Origin: Dysgonomonas sp. HDW5A | GTDB lineage: Bacteria; Bacteroidota; Bacteroidia; Bacteroidales; Dysgonomonadaceae | Length of the DNA: 64,000 nt | Direction of reading: 5' to 3' | NCBI RefSeq assembly: GCF_011299555.1 | Contig: NZ_CP049857.1 | Location: forward strand, 2,170,001-2,234,000 | Part shown: positions 54,669-62,933 of the stretch, piece by piece | Numbering within the stretch: the first letter of the stretch is position 1 | How the letters are laid out: each line of letters begins with the position of its first letter | The notes under the pieces: generated by a model | What the model was told of the DNA's origin: nothing | Database searches by the model: none | What the model saw: only the letters and a program-made list of their open reading frames with translations | Made by a program: the position numbers and the translations under genes

Positions 54669-56825
54669 TTACATTCTATCGGGAACTTCAATTCCTAATA
54701 ATTGCATTGCGTTTTTTACGATTTTAGCAACATTTGCCGATAAAGTCAGCCTTAGATATTTTATATCCTTATCTTCCTCTTTCAAGATGGAATGGTCGTG
54801 ATAGAACTGATTGTATTCTTTCACTAATTCATACACATAATTTGCAATAAGGGCAGGATTGTATTCGTCTCCGGCTTGTTTTAGAGTACTTGCATATTCT
54901 GCTGTAAGTTGAATAAGTGCTATTTCTTTATCAGTAAGAACTGTATTTGGTGCAAGTGTATCTGGAATCACAAGTCCTTGTTCTGCCGCTTTTCTTAGTA
55001 CTGATTGGATACGTGCATAAGTATACTGAATGAATGGGCCGGTATTTCCGTTAAAATCTATAGATTCTGCCGGATTGAATACCATATTCTTTTTAGGATC
55101 AACTTTCAGAATGAAATATTTTAATGCACCTAAACCAACTATGCGGGCAATATTAGCAGCCTCTTCTTCTGTGCAATTGTCTAACTTGCCTAATTCGTCA
55201 GATGTTTCGCGTGCCGTATTTATCATTTCTTCAACCAGATCGTCAGCATCTACTACTGTCCCCTCTCTCGATTTCATGCGTCCCATACCTTTGGGAAGTT
55301 CAACCATTCCATACGAAAAGTGAACAAGGTCTTTTCCAAATTGGAATCCCAGTTTGTCCAAGATAATAGATAGTACCTGAAAATGGTAATTCTGTTCGTT
55401 TCCTACCACATAAACCATCTTGTCGATAGGTTGACCTTCTTTTATAGCATCTTCGTACCGTTGTTCTGCAGTACCTATGTCCTGAGTTATATATACCGAT
55501 GTGCCATCGCCCCGAAGAAGTAGTTTTTGGTCAAGGCCTTCTGCCGAAAGATCAACCCATACTGAGCCATCTTCTTTTTTATAGAATATATTTTTTTCAA
55601 GACCTTCGAGAACTTTCTCTTTTCCGTCTATATATGTTTCAGATTCGTAATATATTTTGTCGAAATCAACTCCTAATACTTTGTAGGTCTCATCAAATCC
55701 GGCATATACCCAACTGTTCATCATTTTCCATAGCTCTACAGTTTCGGTATCTCCTGCCTCCCACATTCTTAGCATTTCACGAGCATTCTCCATTAATGGG
55801 CAGTTACGTTCGATAATATCCTTGATTCCTTGGGTTAGCTCTGCAATAAAATCGAGAGTTTCTTTCAATGGGCTAAAGAAATCCAGATACTTTTTTAGCT
55901 CATTGTCAATACTAACAACTGTTGGTAAACGTTTGAAGAAAATATCCCAATTTTGACTGTCACGAGTAGTTTCTGCTAGAATCTCTACTTCTTGAGCTAT
56001 TGGAAATTTAAAATAAACTTCAAAATTCTGGTAATCTAATGAACGTTCTTTCTCTTTTAATCTTTCTTGATTAATTTTTATACTTTCTAAATTATGCTTA
56101 ATTGCACTTTGAATTTTTTTATTGAAACAAATTATTTTATTATTAATGTCATTATAATAATTATCTACCTCTTTCTTTAATTCATTACTAAATAATACAT
56201 AGTATTCACCAACTAGATGATCACCTTTCTTTCCCGAATTTTCAGGAGTTTCATAAACCATATCATCGCCAATTTTGACTCTCTTGCCCCATTTTTTCCA
56301 TGCAAGCATCGATTTACATATATGTATCCCTCTGTCGTTAACAATATTGGTTTTCTTTACCTTGTTTCCGTTTGCTTTTAGTACTTCGGCAAGAGCAAAT
56401 CCCAATAGGTTGTTGCGGATATGACCTAAATGGAGCGGTTTATTAGTATTGGGTGATGAGTATTCAATCATTACCAATGGCGAATTATCTGTCGGTTGTA
56501 CTGTCCCGTAATTTGGGTCTGAATTTATTTCAGAAAGTAAATCAATCCAACTGGATGAATTTATCTCCAGATTTAAAAATCCTTTTACAACATTAAAGTC
56601 GGTAACTTCGGTACTGTTAGCCTTAAGCCACTCGCCAATCTCCTGAGCAGTTTGTTCAGGTCCTTTTTTTGATATTTTCAGAAAAGGGAATGCTACAAGA
56701 GTAAGGTGTCCTTTAAATTCTTTTCTCGTTTTTTGGAGTTGAACCAAAGAGCTGTCTACTTCTGTATTATATAAATTCTTGATTGCTGAAATAATACTTG
56801 CAAGTATTGTTTGTTCTACTTTCAT
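54669..56825 (-). CDS. argS: Arginyl-tRNA synthetase with a large internal insertion
   Basis: Class I synthetase for tRNA-Arg. I choose the ATG at 56825 (MKVEQTILASIISAIKNLYN), which matches the family; the frame is open to 56921 but that part contains a repeat element. The 718-residue product has HLGHIRNN at 132-139, NDRGIHICKSMLAWKKWG at 163-180, GRMKSREGTVV near 515-525 and a DALR-type C-terminus. Bacteroidales ArgRS is about 597 residues by memory; the excess lies at about 222-340, a Lys/Asn/Ile-rich segment between VGEYYVLFSNELKKEV and NCPLMENAREM. Catalytic motifs are intact. Confidence 0.95.
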   Translation of the reverse strand: MKVEQTILASIISAIKNLYNTEVDSSLVQLQKTRKEFKGHLTLVAFPFLKISKKGPEQTAQEIGEWLKANSTEVTDFNVVKGFLNLEINSSSWIDLLSEINSDPNYGTVQPTDNSPLVMIEYSSPNTNKPLHLGHIRNNLLGFALAEVLKANGNKVKKTNIVNDRGIHICKSMLAWKKWGKRVKIGDDMVYETPENSGKKGDHLVGEYYVLFSNELKKEVDNYYNDINNKIICFNKKIQSAIKHNLESIKINQERLKEKERSLDYQNFEVYFKFPIAQEVEILAETTRDSQNWDIFFKRLPTVVSIDNELKKYLDFFSPLKETLDFIAELTQGIKDIIERNCPLMENAREMLRMWEAGDTETVELWKMMNSWVYAGFDETYKVLGVDFDKIYYESETYIDGKEKVLEGLEKNIFYKKEDGSVWVDLSAEGLDQKLLLRGDGTSVYITQDIGTAEQRYEDAIKEGQPIDKMVYVVGNEQNYHFQVLSIILDKLGFQFGKDLVHFSYGMVELPKGMGRMKSREGTVVDADDLVEEMINTARETSDELGKLDNCTEEEAANIARIVGLGALKYFILKVDPKKNMVFNPAESIDFNGNTGPFIQYTYARIQSVLRKAAEQGLVIPDTLAPNTVLTDKEIALIQLTAEYASTLKQAGDEYNPALIANYVYELVKEYNQFYHDHSILKEEDKDIKYLRLTLSANVAKIVKNAMQLLGIEVPDRM
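55806..56162 (-). other. Insertion within argS (about 119 residues)
   Basis: This part of argS codes for residues 222-340, rich in Asn, Ile, Lys and Glu at its start and AT-richer than the flanking codons. Flanking sequence on either side matches normal ArgRS, which has only a short charged linker here. The segment contains likely helices (SIKINQERLKEKERSL and others). It is in frame and has no stop. Confidence 0.65.
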
Positions 56826-56852
56826 TCTTGAAAATGTTTCGTCTTTTAAATT

Positions 56853-56888
56853 TAGGTTCTCAGACCGATTTGTTACTTTGTAGGTATT
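56853..56888 (-). repeat. Dispersed palindromic element, copy m
   Basis: Minus strand: ATACCTACAAAGTAACAAAT followed by CGGTCTGAGAACCTA. The core is damaged by a few changes. It ends 28 bases before the argS start codon. Confidence 0.6.
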
Positions 56889-56918
56889 TACTGGCTTACC
56901 CTGATAATTTCGAAGGTG

Positions 56919-56926
56919 CAAATCTA
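56919..56926 (-). promoter_or_regulatory. Predicted -7 box of the argS promoter
   Basis: TAGATTTG on the minus strand matches TAnnTTTG. Transcription would start near 56912 and the argS leader would include repeat copy m. No clear -33 box. Confidence 0.4.
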
Positions 56927-56945
56927 CAAAAAATGATTGAAAAGA

Positions 56946-56981
56946 TAAGGTCTTGTCTCTTTTTATTGCTTTGCAAGTATA
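56946..56981 (-). repeat. Dispersed palindromic element, copy n
   Basis: Minus strand: TATACTTGCAAAGCAATAAA followed by AAGAGACAAGACCTTA. The upstream half is near consensus; the core is altered. Confidence 0.65.
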
Positions 56982-57087
56982 ATAAACAAAGCAACTTATA
57001 TTGGGGGAGGTGGATGTGATTTTCTTTGCGAGGTATACTATAATAAGTTACCAAGAATAATTATTGAAACATCTGACAGCTTATGCG

Positions 57088-57114
57088 TAGGGGCGTATTG
57101 CATATGCCCCTACA
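57088..57114. repeat. GTAGGGG-family repeat between argS and the HU gene
   Basis: A 27-base near-perfect palindrome: GTAGGGGC at the left, GCCCCTAC at the right, TATTGCATA in the centre. Shares its ends with the element at 34575-34627. Confidence 0.75.
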
Positions 57115-57152
57115 TTGAAAATATTTTTATTAAATCAGGCTGGATAGGATAT

Positions 57153-57186
57153 AAAAAAAGCGGAAAAAGATTACCTCCCTTTCCAC
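57153..57186 (-). terminator. Probable terminator of the HU gene
   Basis: On the minus strand GTGGAAA pairs with TTTCCGC (one G-T pair, 57160-57186), followed by a T-run at 57153-57159. Confidence 0.6.
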
Positions 57187-57209
57187 TTTCTAAATCTTTT
57201 TGCAGCGAT

Positions 57210-57476
57210 TTACAGGTCAGATAATTCAGCTCCCGCTTTAAATTTAACCACTTTTTTTGCAGGAATATCAATTGTAGCTTTAGTTCTAGGATTGATACCC
57301 TTTCTTGCAGCTTTTTCTGATACAGAGTATGTACCGAAGCCTACAAGTGCAATTTTTTCACCTTTTTTCAACTCAGCACCTACTGTTTCAATAAATGCAT
57401 CTAGTGCTTTCTTAGAGTCCACTTTGCTTAGTCCAGCTTTTTCTGAAATAGCATTAATCAGTTCAGTTTTATTCAT
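57210..57476 (-). CDS. HU family DNA-binding protein
   Basis: A small nucleoid protein (88 residues) that bends DNA as a dimer. MNKTELINAISEKAGLSKVD, IALVGFGTYSVSEKAARKGI and NPRTKATIDIPAKKVVKFKAG-type residues, including the Pro of the DNA-binding arm, identify the HU/IHF family. It is complete, monocistronic and divergent from the rhomboid gene. Confidence 0.96.
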   Translation of the reverse strand: MNKTELINAISEKAGLSKVDSKKALDAFIETVGAELKKGEKIALVGFGTYSVSEKAARKGINPRTKATIDIPAKKVVKFKAGAELSDL

Positions 57477-57704
57477 AATATTGCAATAAAAAAATAAATT
57501 AATTAATTAAACTGTATTTTAACGACTTACTTACATATTTAAACACCAAATATAGATTATAGTTTAGTAACTATCAAAAAAAAAACTAAAAAAACAGCCC
57601 CAGAAAGGCGTTTTAAGCTAAAAAAAAGCCAAACTGGATGACTTAGAGGTGTTCAAACGAAAAATATACGTAAATTTGTCTAAATTTAGAGTATACAAAA
57701 TAAT

Positions 57705-58466
57705 ATGAATCAGAATAGAGGAGGAATGTTTGGGTCGGTACCACCGGTTACACTCAACTTGATAATTATAAATGTATTGTTCTGGCTGGCACAGATTGTA
57801 TTTGCTAACAAGGGAATAGATATTACGACCTATTTAGGACTTCATTATTTTAAGTCTGACCTTTTTTATCCCCACCAGATTCTAACCTATATGTTCTTGC
57901 ATGATTCTTCGGGAATTACACACTTGTTCTTTAATATGTTTGCCGTTTTTATGTTTGGACGAACATTAGAGATGGTTTGGGGTGGAAAAAAATTCCTGTT
58001 TTATTATATAATAACCGGTATAGGGGCAGCATTATTTAATATGCTGGTTGTTTATTTCCGTATCAATTCTGTGGAAAGTGGCTTGTCTCCCGAAATGCTT
58101 GCTGAGGTATATCGAAATGGTGCTGAGTTGATAAGTACAGGACGTAACTATGCTGATCCTCTATTAGGAGAATTTAATGGACTTTTAAATCAGACAATGA
58201 TAGGTGCATCCGGTGCAGTATTTGGTATTCTGGTTGCATTCGGTATGATATTTCCGAATGTAGAGCTGATCCTTCTGTTTTTACCTATACCGATTAAGGC
58301 AAAATACTTTGTTATTATTTATGGTATTGCCGAATTATTTATGGGCGTTTGGGATAGAGCCGGAGATAATGTAGCCCATTTTGCTCACTTGGGAGGACTA
58401 TTAACCGGGTTTCTATTGGTATTATTTTGGAAAAGAAATAATAAAAGAGACGGGAAATTTTATTAA
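57705..58466 (+). CDS. Rhomboid family intramembrane serine protease
   Basis: A 253-residue inner-membrane protease with six predicted membrane segments. The catalytic serine is Ser169 in MIGASGAVFGIL and the catalytic histidine is His228 in NVAHFAHLGGLLTG. The HxxxN-type motif in TM2 (THLFFNMFAVFMFGRTLE) is also present. It carries an extra loop between TM3 and TM4 (about 120-160). First gene of a plus-strand series with a second rhomboid and an EEP protein. Substrates are unknown. Confidence 0.92.
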   Translation: MNQNRGGMFGSVPPVTLNLIIINVLFWLAQIVFANKGIDITTYLGLHYFKSDLFYPHQILTYMFLHDSSGITHLFFNMFAVFMFGRTLEMVWGGKKFLFYYIITGIGAALFNMLVVYFRINSVESGLSPEMLAEVYRNGAELISTGRNYADPLLGEFNGLLNQTMIGASGAVFGILVAFGMIFPNVELILLFLPIPIKAKYFVIIYGIAELFMGVWDRAGDNVAHFAHLGGLLTGFLLVLFWKRNNKRDGKFY

Positions 58467-58523
58467 TGTCCCGGACTTTGTTTATTATTTAGATAAGTGT
58501 AACGAAAATAGGTAGTAGTTGTA

Positions 58524-59414
58524 ATGAAGCATACTAATAAATATACTCAATTATTGAATAATCTAAAGTATCGCGATTCATTGTCACAATTGATAATCAT
58601 TAATGTGGCAGTGTTTCTTGTGATTGCATTGTTGAGAGTTTTTGTAGTTCTTTTCGAAATACCTGCTCCCGATTTGCGACCCTATATCGAGATATCTTCG
58701 AGCATTAGTTATACGTTTAAGCATATTTGGGTATTATTTACCTATATGTTTGTACATTATGATGTTTTGCATATTCTATTCAATATGTTGATGCTTTATT
58801 GGTTTGGACGTATATTCCTTACTTATTTTACCCCTAAAAATTTAATTGCTCTGTATCTATTAGGGGGATTGGCCGGTGCTTTATTCTATATGCTGACATT
58901 TAATACAATTCCTTATTTTGTAAAGATGAATCCTTCTTCTATGATTGGAGCTTCCGCCTCAGTTATGGCTATTATATTTGGAGCGGCTTTTTATAATAGA
59001 GATCAGGAAGTGATGATGTTTCTTTTTGGGCGTATAAAGATTGTGTACATTGCTGTATTTATATTTGCTCTCGACTTTTTAGCTTTAGGGGGATCATCTA
59101 ATCAAGGAGGACATATTGCCCATATTGGAGGTGCTATGTTAGGCTATTTTTATGCGACTCAATATAAAAAAGGAAAAGATATTACTCGTTGGATTAATCT
59201 TTTAATCGATAAGATTGTTAATCTATTTAAGGCTAAGCCGAATATGAGGGTTACGCGAAAGAATAATAAATCAGAGGATGATTTTAGTTACAATCAGCGT
59301 AAGCATAATGAATCATTGGAGGTAGACCGTATCTTGGATAAGATTAAACAGTCGGGCTACAATAGCTTGAATGATGACGAAAAAAAACGATTATTCGATG
59401 CAAGTAACAAGTAA
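58524..59414 (+). CDS. Rhomboid family protein, second copy
   Basis: A 296-residue rhomboid with six membrane segments (about 20-215) and a cytoplasmic C-terminal tail of about 80 residues with charged repeats (RVTRKNNKSEDDFSYNQRKH). The serine motif reads GASAS (142-146) where active rhomboids have GxSG, with His200 in GGHIAHIGGAMLG. Activity is likely but the changed glycine makes it less sure. It starts 57 bases after the first rhomboid and overlaps the next gene, so the three are co-transcribed. Confidence 0.88.
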   Translation: MKHTNKYTQLLNNLKYRDSLSQLIIINVAVFLVIALLRVFVVLFEIPAPDLRPYIEISSSISYTFKHIWVLFTYMFVHYDVLHILFNMLMLYWFGRIFLTYFTPKNLIALYLLGGLAGALFYMLTFNTIPYFVKMNPSSMIGASASVMAIIFGAAFYNRDQEVMMFLFGRIKIVYIAVFIFALDFLALGGSSNQGGHIAHIGGAMLGYFYATQYKKGKDITRWINLLIDKIVNLFKAKPNMRVTRKNNKSEDDFSYNQRKHNESLEVDRILDKIKQSGYNSLNDDEKKRLFDASNK

Positions 59415-60525
59415 ACAGCTAATTGATTATATTAGACGTACTTTTCGATCTATTGTATTGGGTATAAACGTATTTACCTTATTGCTTCTCTTGAGTTCTT
59501 ACTTAAGTTGGAGTGTTTCGCCTGATCGCTCTCTTTTATTCGCTTATCTGGGGTTAGCATTTCCTTTTACTCTTACGGCAAATTTATTGATCCTTACTTT
59601 TTGGATCGTAACATCTAAGTGGAAAATTGTATTATTTAATGTCATCGTATTAATAATCTGCTACAGCCCTATAACGACTTATTTTCCTATTAATGTTTTC
59701 TCTAAATCACCACCTGAAGATAGTATTAAGATATTATCATACAATGTTCGGGGCTTTAACTGGGAATTGGATCGAAAATGGAATAAAGATCAGCCCATGG
59801 TGCAGTATCTGAAATCTGTAGATGCCGATATTATCTGTATGCAAGAGTATGTTGTTTCGACAAATGATAAACATGCGAGTACACGTAATCTGCAAAGAGT
59901 GCTAAAGGTTTATCCTTACTATTCGGTGATACCTTTGCGTCCTAGCAATGGGCGGTATGAGTACGGTTTGGCGTGTTTTTCCAAATACCCGATTAAATCT
60001 ATCAAGAGTATACCTATTGAGACTTCTGATAACGGGGCAGCCATGTATACAATAGATGTAAACGGAAAAATGATTACAGTGATAAATAATCATTTGGAAT
60101 CTAATCGGTTGACATCTAAAGATAAAAAAATGTATAAGGATTTTCTAAGAGCCCGCGATTCTCGTAGATTAGATGAGGTAACTCAAAGTCTTGATAGTAA
60201 ATTAGGTGTTGCTTTTCGAAAAAGAGCGCCACAAGCAGATATGGTAGCACAATATATTGCCGAACGAACAACTGATGCGATAATTGTATGTGGCGATTTT
60301 AATGATAGTCCCATATCTTATTCTTATAGAACTATAAAAAAAGATTTAAAAGATGCATATGCCGAAACAGGCTTTGGTCCCGGCATAACTTATCATGAAA
60401 ACCATTTTTGGTTTAGAATTGATTTTATTATGTATTCAAAGAATCTAAAAGCATATAAATGTACCGTCGATAAAGTGAAACTCTCCGATCATTACCCGAT
60501 TTGGACATATTTAAGTTTTAAGTAG
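59398..60525 (+). CDS. Membrane-anchored endonuclease/exonuclease/phosphatase family protein
   Basis: A 375-residue protein with about three N-terminal membrane segments (to about residue 90) and an EEP (DNase I-like) catalytic domain outside or inside the membrane. The domain shows LSYNVRGFNWE, DADIICMQEYV with the metal-binding Glu, NNHLESNR, CGDFNDSP and SDHYPIW with the final catalytic His. The ATG at 59398 overlaps the end of the rhomboid gene by 17 bases; an ATG at 59371 is also possible. Its substrate could be nucleic acid, phospholipid or a sugar phosphate. Confidence 0.88.
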   Translation: MQVTSKQLIDYIRRTFRSIVLGINVFTLLLLLSSYLSWSVSPDRSLLFAYLGLAFPFTLTANLLILTFWIVTSKWKIVLFNVIVLIICYSPITTYFPINVFSKSPPEDSIKILSYNVRGFNWELDRKWNKDQPMVQYLKSVDADIICMQEYVVSTNDKHASTRNLQRVLKVYPYYSVIPLRPSNGRYEYGLACFSKYPIKSIKSIPIETSDNGAAMYTIDVNGKMITVINNHLESNRLTSKDKKMYKDFLRARDSRRLDEVTQSLDSKLGVAFRKRAPQADMVAQYIAERTTDAIIVCGDFNDSPISYSYRTIKKDLKDAYAETGFGPGITYHENHFWFRIDFIMYSKNLKAYKCTVDKVKLSDHYPIWTYLSFK

Positions 60526-60618
60526 GGTACAAACCGCAGACCTTGCTGTTTAGTACCTGTTGTTAAAGAAGATTGCTATGATTATTCAGTGTGTAGCAAT
60601 AAATATTATAAAAAAATT

Positions 60619-60972
60619 ATGTATAAAATTAGTAAACAATTTGCTTTTTCAGCATCCCATATATTAGAGGGGCTTCCCGAAGATCATCCCTGCTCAAGAT
60701 TGCATGGTCATAATTATATTGTGACAGTTTATCTGAAGGCTGAATCTTTGAATGAGGTTGGCTTTGTAAAGGATTATAGAGAATTGAAAGTTGTAAAAGA
60801 GTATATAGATAATAATTTAGATCACAGACATCTGAATGATGTTTTCTCGGTAAATCCTACAGCCGAGAATATGGCTCGTGAATTATATACTATTTTCGTG
60901 AAAGAAATTCCTCAGATTTATGCTGTTGAGGTTTCGGAAACTCCTAAAACATCTGCTATCTATGAAGCTTAA
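60619..60972 (+). CDS. queD: 6-carboxy-5,6,7,8-tetrahydropterin synthase
   Basis: Second step from GTP to the 7-deazaguanine precursors of queuosine. The 117-residue protein shows zinc ligands His14 (SASH), His29 and His31 (RLHGHNY) and Cys25, and the catalytic DHRHLND. The ATG at 60619 begins MYKISKQFAF, in keeping with the family. It overlaps queE by 11 bases. Confidence 0.95.
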   Translation: MYKISKQFAFSASHILEGLPEDHPCSRLHGHNYIVTVYLKAESLNEVGFVKDYRELKVVKEYIDNNLDHRHLNDVFSVNPTAENMARELYTIFVKEIPQIYAVEVSETPKTSAIYEA

Positions 60973-61543
60973 TGTAAATGAGATATTTTATTCATTGCAA
61001 GGTGAAGGAGGTAGAGTAGGAGAGCCCTCCATATTTATTCGATTAACTCAATGTAATCTTGCCTGTTCTTTCTGTGATACCGATTTTGCAGAAGGGGATG
61101 ATATGTCTTTGGATGAAATAGCTAATGCTATTGCTATGTATCCATGTAAATGGATTATATGGACAGGCGGCGAGCCTACTATTCAATTAAAGGAGGCTCA
61201 TGCGGCATTCTTTAGAGAGAAAGGATATAAGCAGGCTATAGAAACAAACGGCACGCGGAGAGTTCCTTCTCAGATTGATTATATAACTTGCAGTCCTAAA
61301 TTGAAGTATGAGGATATCCGAAAGAAGATTCCTTTTGTCAATGAAATCCGTATACCTCTTGAAGTTGGTAACGTTCTACCCGATATATCACTATTTCCAA
61401 AGGCGGATAAATATTTTGTCAGTCCTATATTTGATGGTGATAAGATCAATTTGGAGAATGTTAATTACTGCGTTGATCTGGTGAAAGAAAATCCGGCTTG
61501 GAGTTTGAGTTTACAAGTGCATAAATTGATACATATCGAATGA
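60962..61543 (+). CDS. queE: 7-carboxy-7-deazaguanine synthase
   Basis: Radical SAM enzyme producing 7-carboxy-7-deazaguanine. The 193-residue protein begins MKLNVNEIFYSLQGEGGRVG and has CNLACSFC, that is Cys31, Cys35 and Cys38 for the 4Fe-4S cluster, then GGEPTIQ and ETNGTRRVP. The ATG at 60962 overlaps the queD end by 11 bases, which suggests translational coupling; the rnz start overlaps its stop by four bases. Confidence 0.95.
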   Translation: MKLNVNEIFYSLQGEGGRVGEPSIFIRLTQCNLACSFCDTDFAEGDDMSLDEIANAIAMYPCKWIIWTGGEPTIQLKEAHAAFFREKGYKQAIETNGTRRVPSQIDYITCSPKLKYEDIRKKIPFVNEIRIPLEVGNVLPDISLFPKADKYFVSPIFDGDKINLENVNYCVDLVKENPAWSLSLQVHKLIHIE

Positions 61544-62454
61544 ATAAGTTTGAATTAAATATTCTCGGTTGTGGCTCAGCTTTGCCTACCATGCAGCATG
61601 TTCCAACATCTCAGGTTTTAAATGTTCGCGAGAAATTATTTATGATTGATTGCGGTGAGGGGACTCAATTGCAATTTAGACGGGCTCGTTTACGTTTTAA
61701 TCGCTTAAATCAGATATTTATATCGCATTTGCATGGTGACCATTGTTTTGGTTTGATAGGACTAATCTCAACATTGGGATTACTGGGTCGAACCGGAGAT
61801 TTAACTATTCATGCGGTTGCCGATTTAGAAAGAATCTTGCGTCCACAGCTGGATTTTTATTGTAGAGATCTATCATTTCAGGTTATTATAAAGGCTTTTG
61901 ACCATACAAAGAATACTGTCATATATCAGGATAGATCTTTAACCGTAAGTACAATTCCTTTGGATCATAGGATGCCTTGTGCCGGCTTTTTGTTTGAAGA
62001 AGCTGAGAATGATCTGCATCTGGACGCAGAGGCTATTAAATTCTACAATGTTCCCATTAAAGAGCTGGCTAGAATCAAGCAAGGAGCTGATTATTTAACC
62101 GAAACAGGTCAAGTTATACTTAATAATCGCTTGACTAAGCCCGCCAATCCCTCTCGCAAATATGCTTTTTGTTCTGATACGGCCTATAAGGAGAGTATTA
62201 TTCCGATAATAAAAGATGTGGATTTGTTATATCACGAATCTACTTTTCTGGAAGAGGATAAAGCCAGAGCAAAGGAGACTCGACATTCGACTGCCGGGCA
62301 AGCGGCCGAAATTGCCTTAAAAGCAAATGTAAAGAAATTAATGCTTGGTCATTACTCGTCAAGATATTCCAATGATACCTTGTTTTTAGAGGAAGCAGTG
62401 AAGATTTTTCCTAATACTATTCTTGCTAACGAATTATTATTAGAAAAATTATAA
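61540..62454 (+). CDS. rnz: Ribonuclease Z
   Basis: Zinc-dependent endonuclease that removes the 3' trailer of tRNA precursors. The 304-residue protein starts MNKFELNILGCGSALPTMQH and has the metal motif SHLHGDHCFG (His63, His65, Asp67, His68), a central exosite region, CSDTAY and HESTFLEEDKARAKETRHST. It overlaps queE by four bases (ATGA), so queD, queE and rnz form one transcript for tRNA processing and modification. Confidence 0.96.
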   Translation: MNKFELNILGCGSALPTMQHVPTSQVLNVREKLFMIDCGEGTQLQFRRARLRFNRLNQIFISHLHGDHCFGLIGLISTLGLLGRTGDLTIHAVADLERILRPQLDFYCRDLSFQVIIKAFDHTKNTVIYQDRSLTVSTIPLDHRMPCAGFLFEEAENDLHLDAEAIKFYNVPIKELARIKQGADYLTETGQVILNNRLTKPANPSRKYAFCSDTAYKESIIPIIKDVDLLYHESTFLEEDKARAKETRHSTAGQAAEIALKANVKKLMLGHYSSRYSNDTLFLEEAVKIFPNTILANELLLEKL

Positions 62455-62530
62455 TTGTCTGAAAAAAAAATCACATTTAATACTTGATTTAACTAAAAAG
62501 AGTTACATTTGTATGTATCTAATTTAACAG

Positions 62531-62836
62531 ATGAAGAATATAACTAAAATATTAATTCTGGCAATTCTTTTTGCTCTACCGATATTGGGATTTTCTCAAG
62601 ATAGGAAAGATGCGTTCGATTCTGATAAACAGGGAGTTGAGTTGACTATTAATGGAGAAAAGTTTGTTGTGGAAAACCTTCCTCAAGATGGTACCATAGA
62701 GGTGTTTAATATTTTAGGTACTAAAGTCATGACTTTCAATGTGAATAGTGGTACAAATTCTAATCGTGTAAATCTTCCCAAAGGATATTATATCCTCAAG
62801 TCCGATAATGTAACAAAGAAAGTTGTAGTTAAATAA
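62531..62836 (+). CDS. Small secreted protein consisting almost only of a T9SS sorting domain
   Basis: A 101-residue protein with a signal peptide (MKNITKILILAILFALPILG, cleavage around 22-23). The remaining 78 residues look like the Type IX secretion C-terminal signal (type A): IEVFNILGTKVMTFNV, NRVNLPKGYYILKS and the ending VTKKVVVK. In known cargo this domain is at the end of large proteins. Here it is the whole protein, so it may be a carrier-less product or a remnant, or serve in T9SS-linked attachment. It has its own -7-like box (TACATTTG at 62504-62511) after rnz. Confidence 0.72.
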   Translation: MKNITKILILAILFALPILGFSQDRKDAFDSDKQGVELTINGEKFVVENLPQDGTIEVFNILGTKVMTFNVNSGTNSNRVNLPKGYYILKSDNVTKKVVVK

Positions 62837-62933
62837 CTATTTAATTTCTATACATTCTACATTCTTATACCTTTTGTCTAAAGAATCCACATCTATAGTT
62901 ATACTGATTTAAGTATTCTAAATTACTTAATAT

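Larger units (their letters stand above)
56826..57209 (-). other. Gap between the HU gene and argS
   Basis: Holds the HU terminator, a GTAGGGG-family hairpin (57088-57114), two dispersed palindromic elements (m, n) and a TAGATTTG -7 box. No gene is seen. Confidence 0.6.

Noticed and set aside
60526-60560. A possible further copy of the AAGGTC element after the EEP gene (CGCAGACCTTGCTG)
   Set aside because: Only one half of the core is recognisable and the upstream half is missing, so it was not counted.
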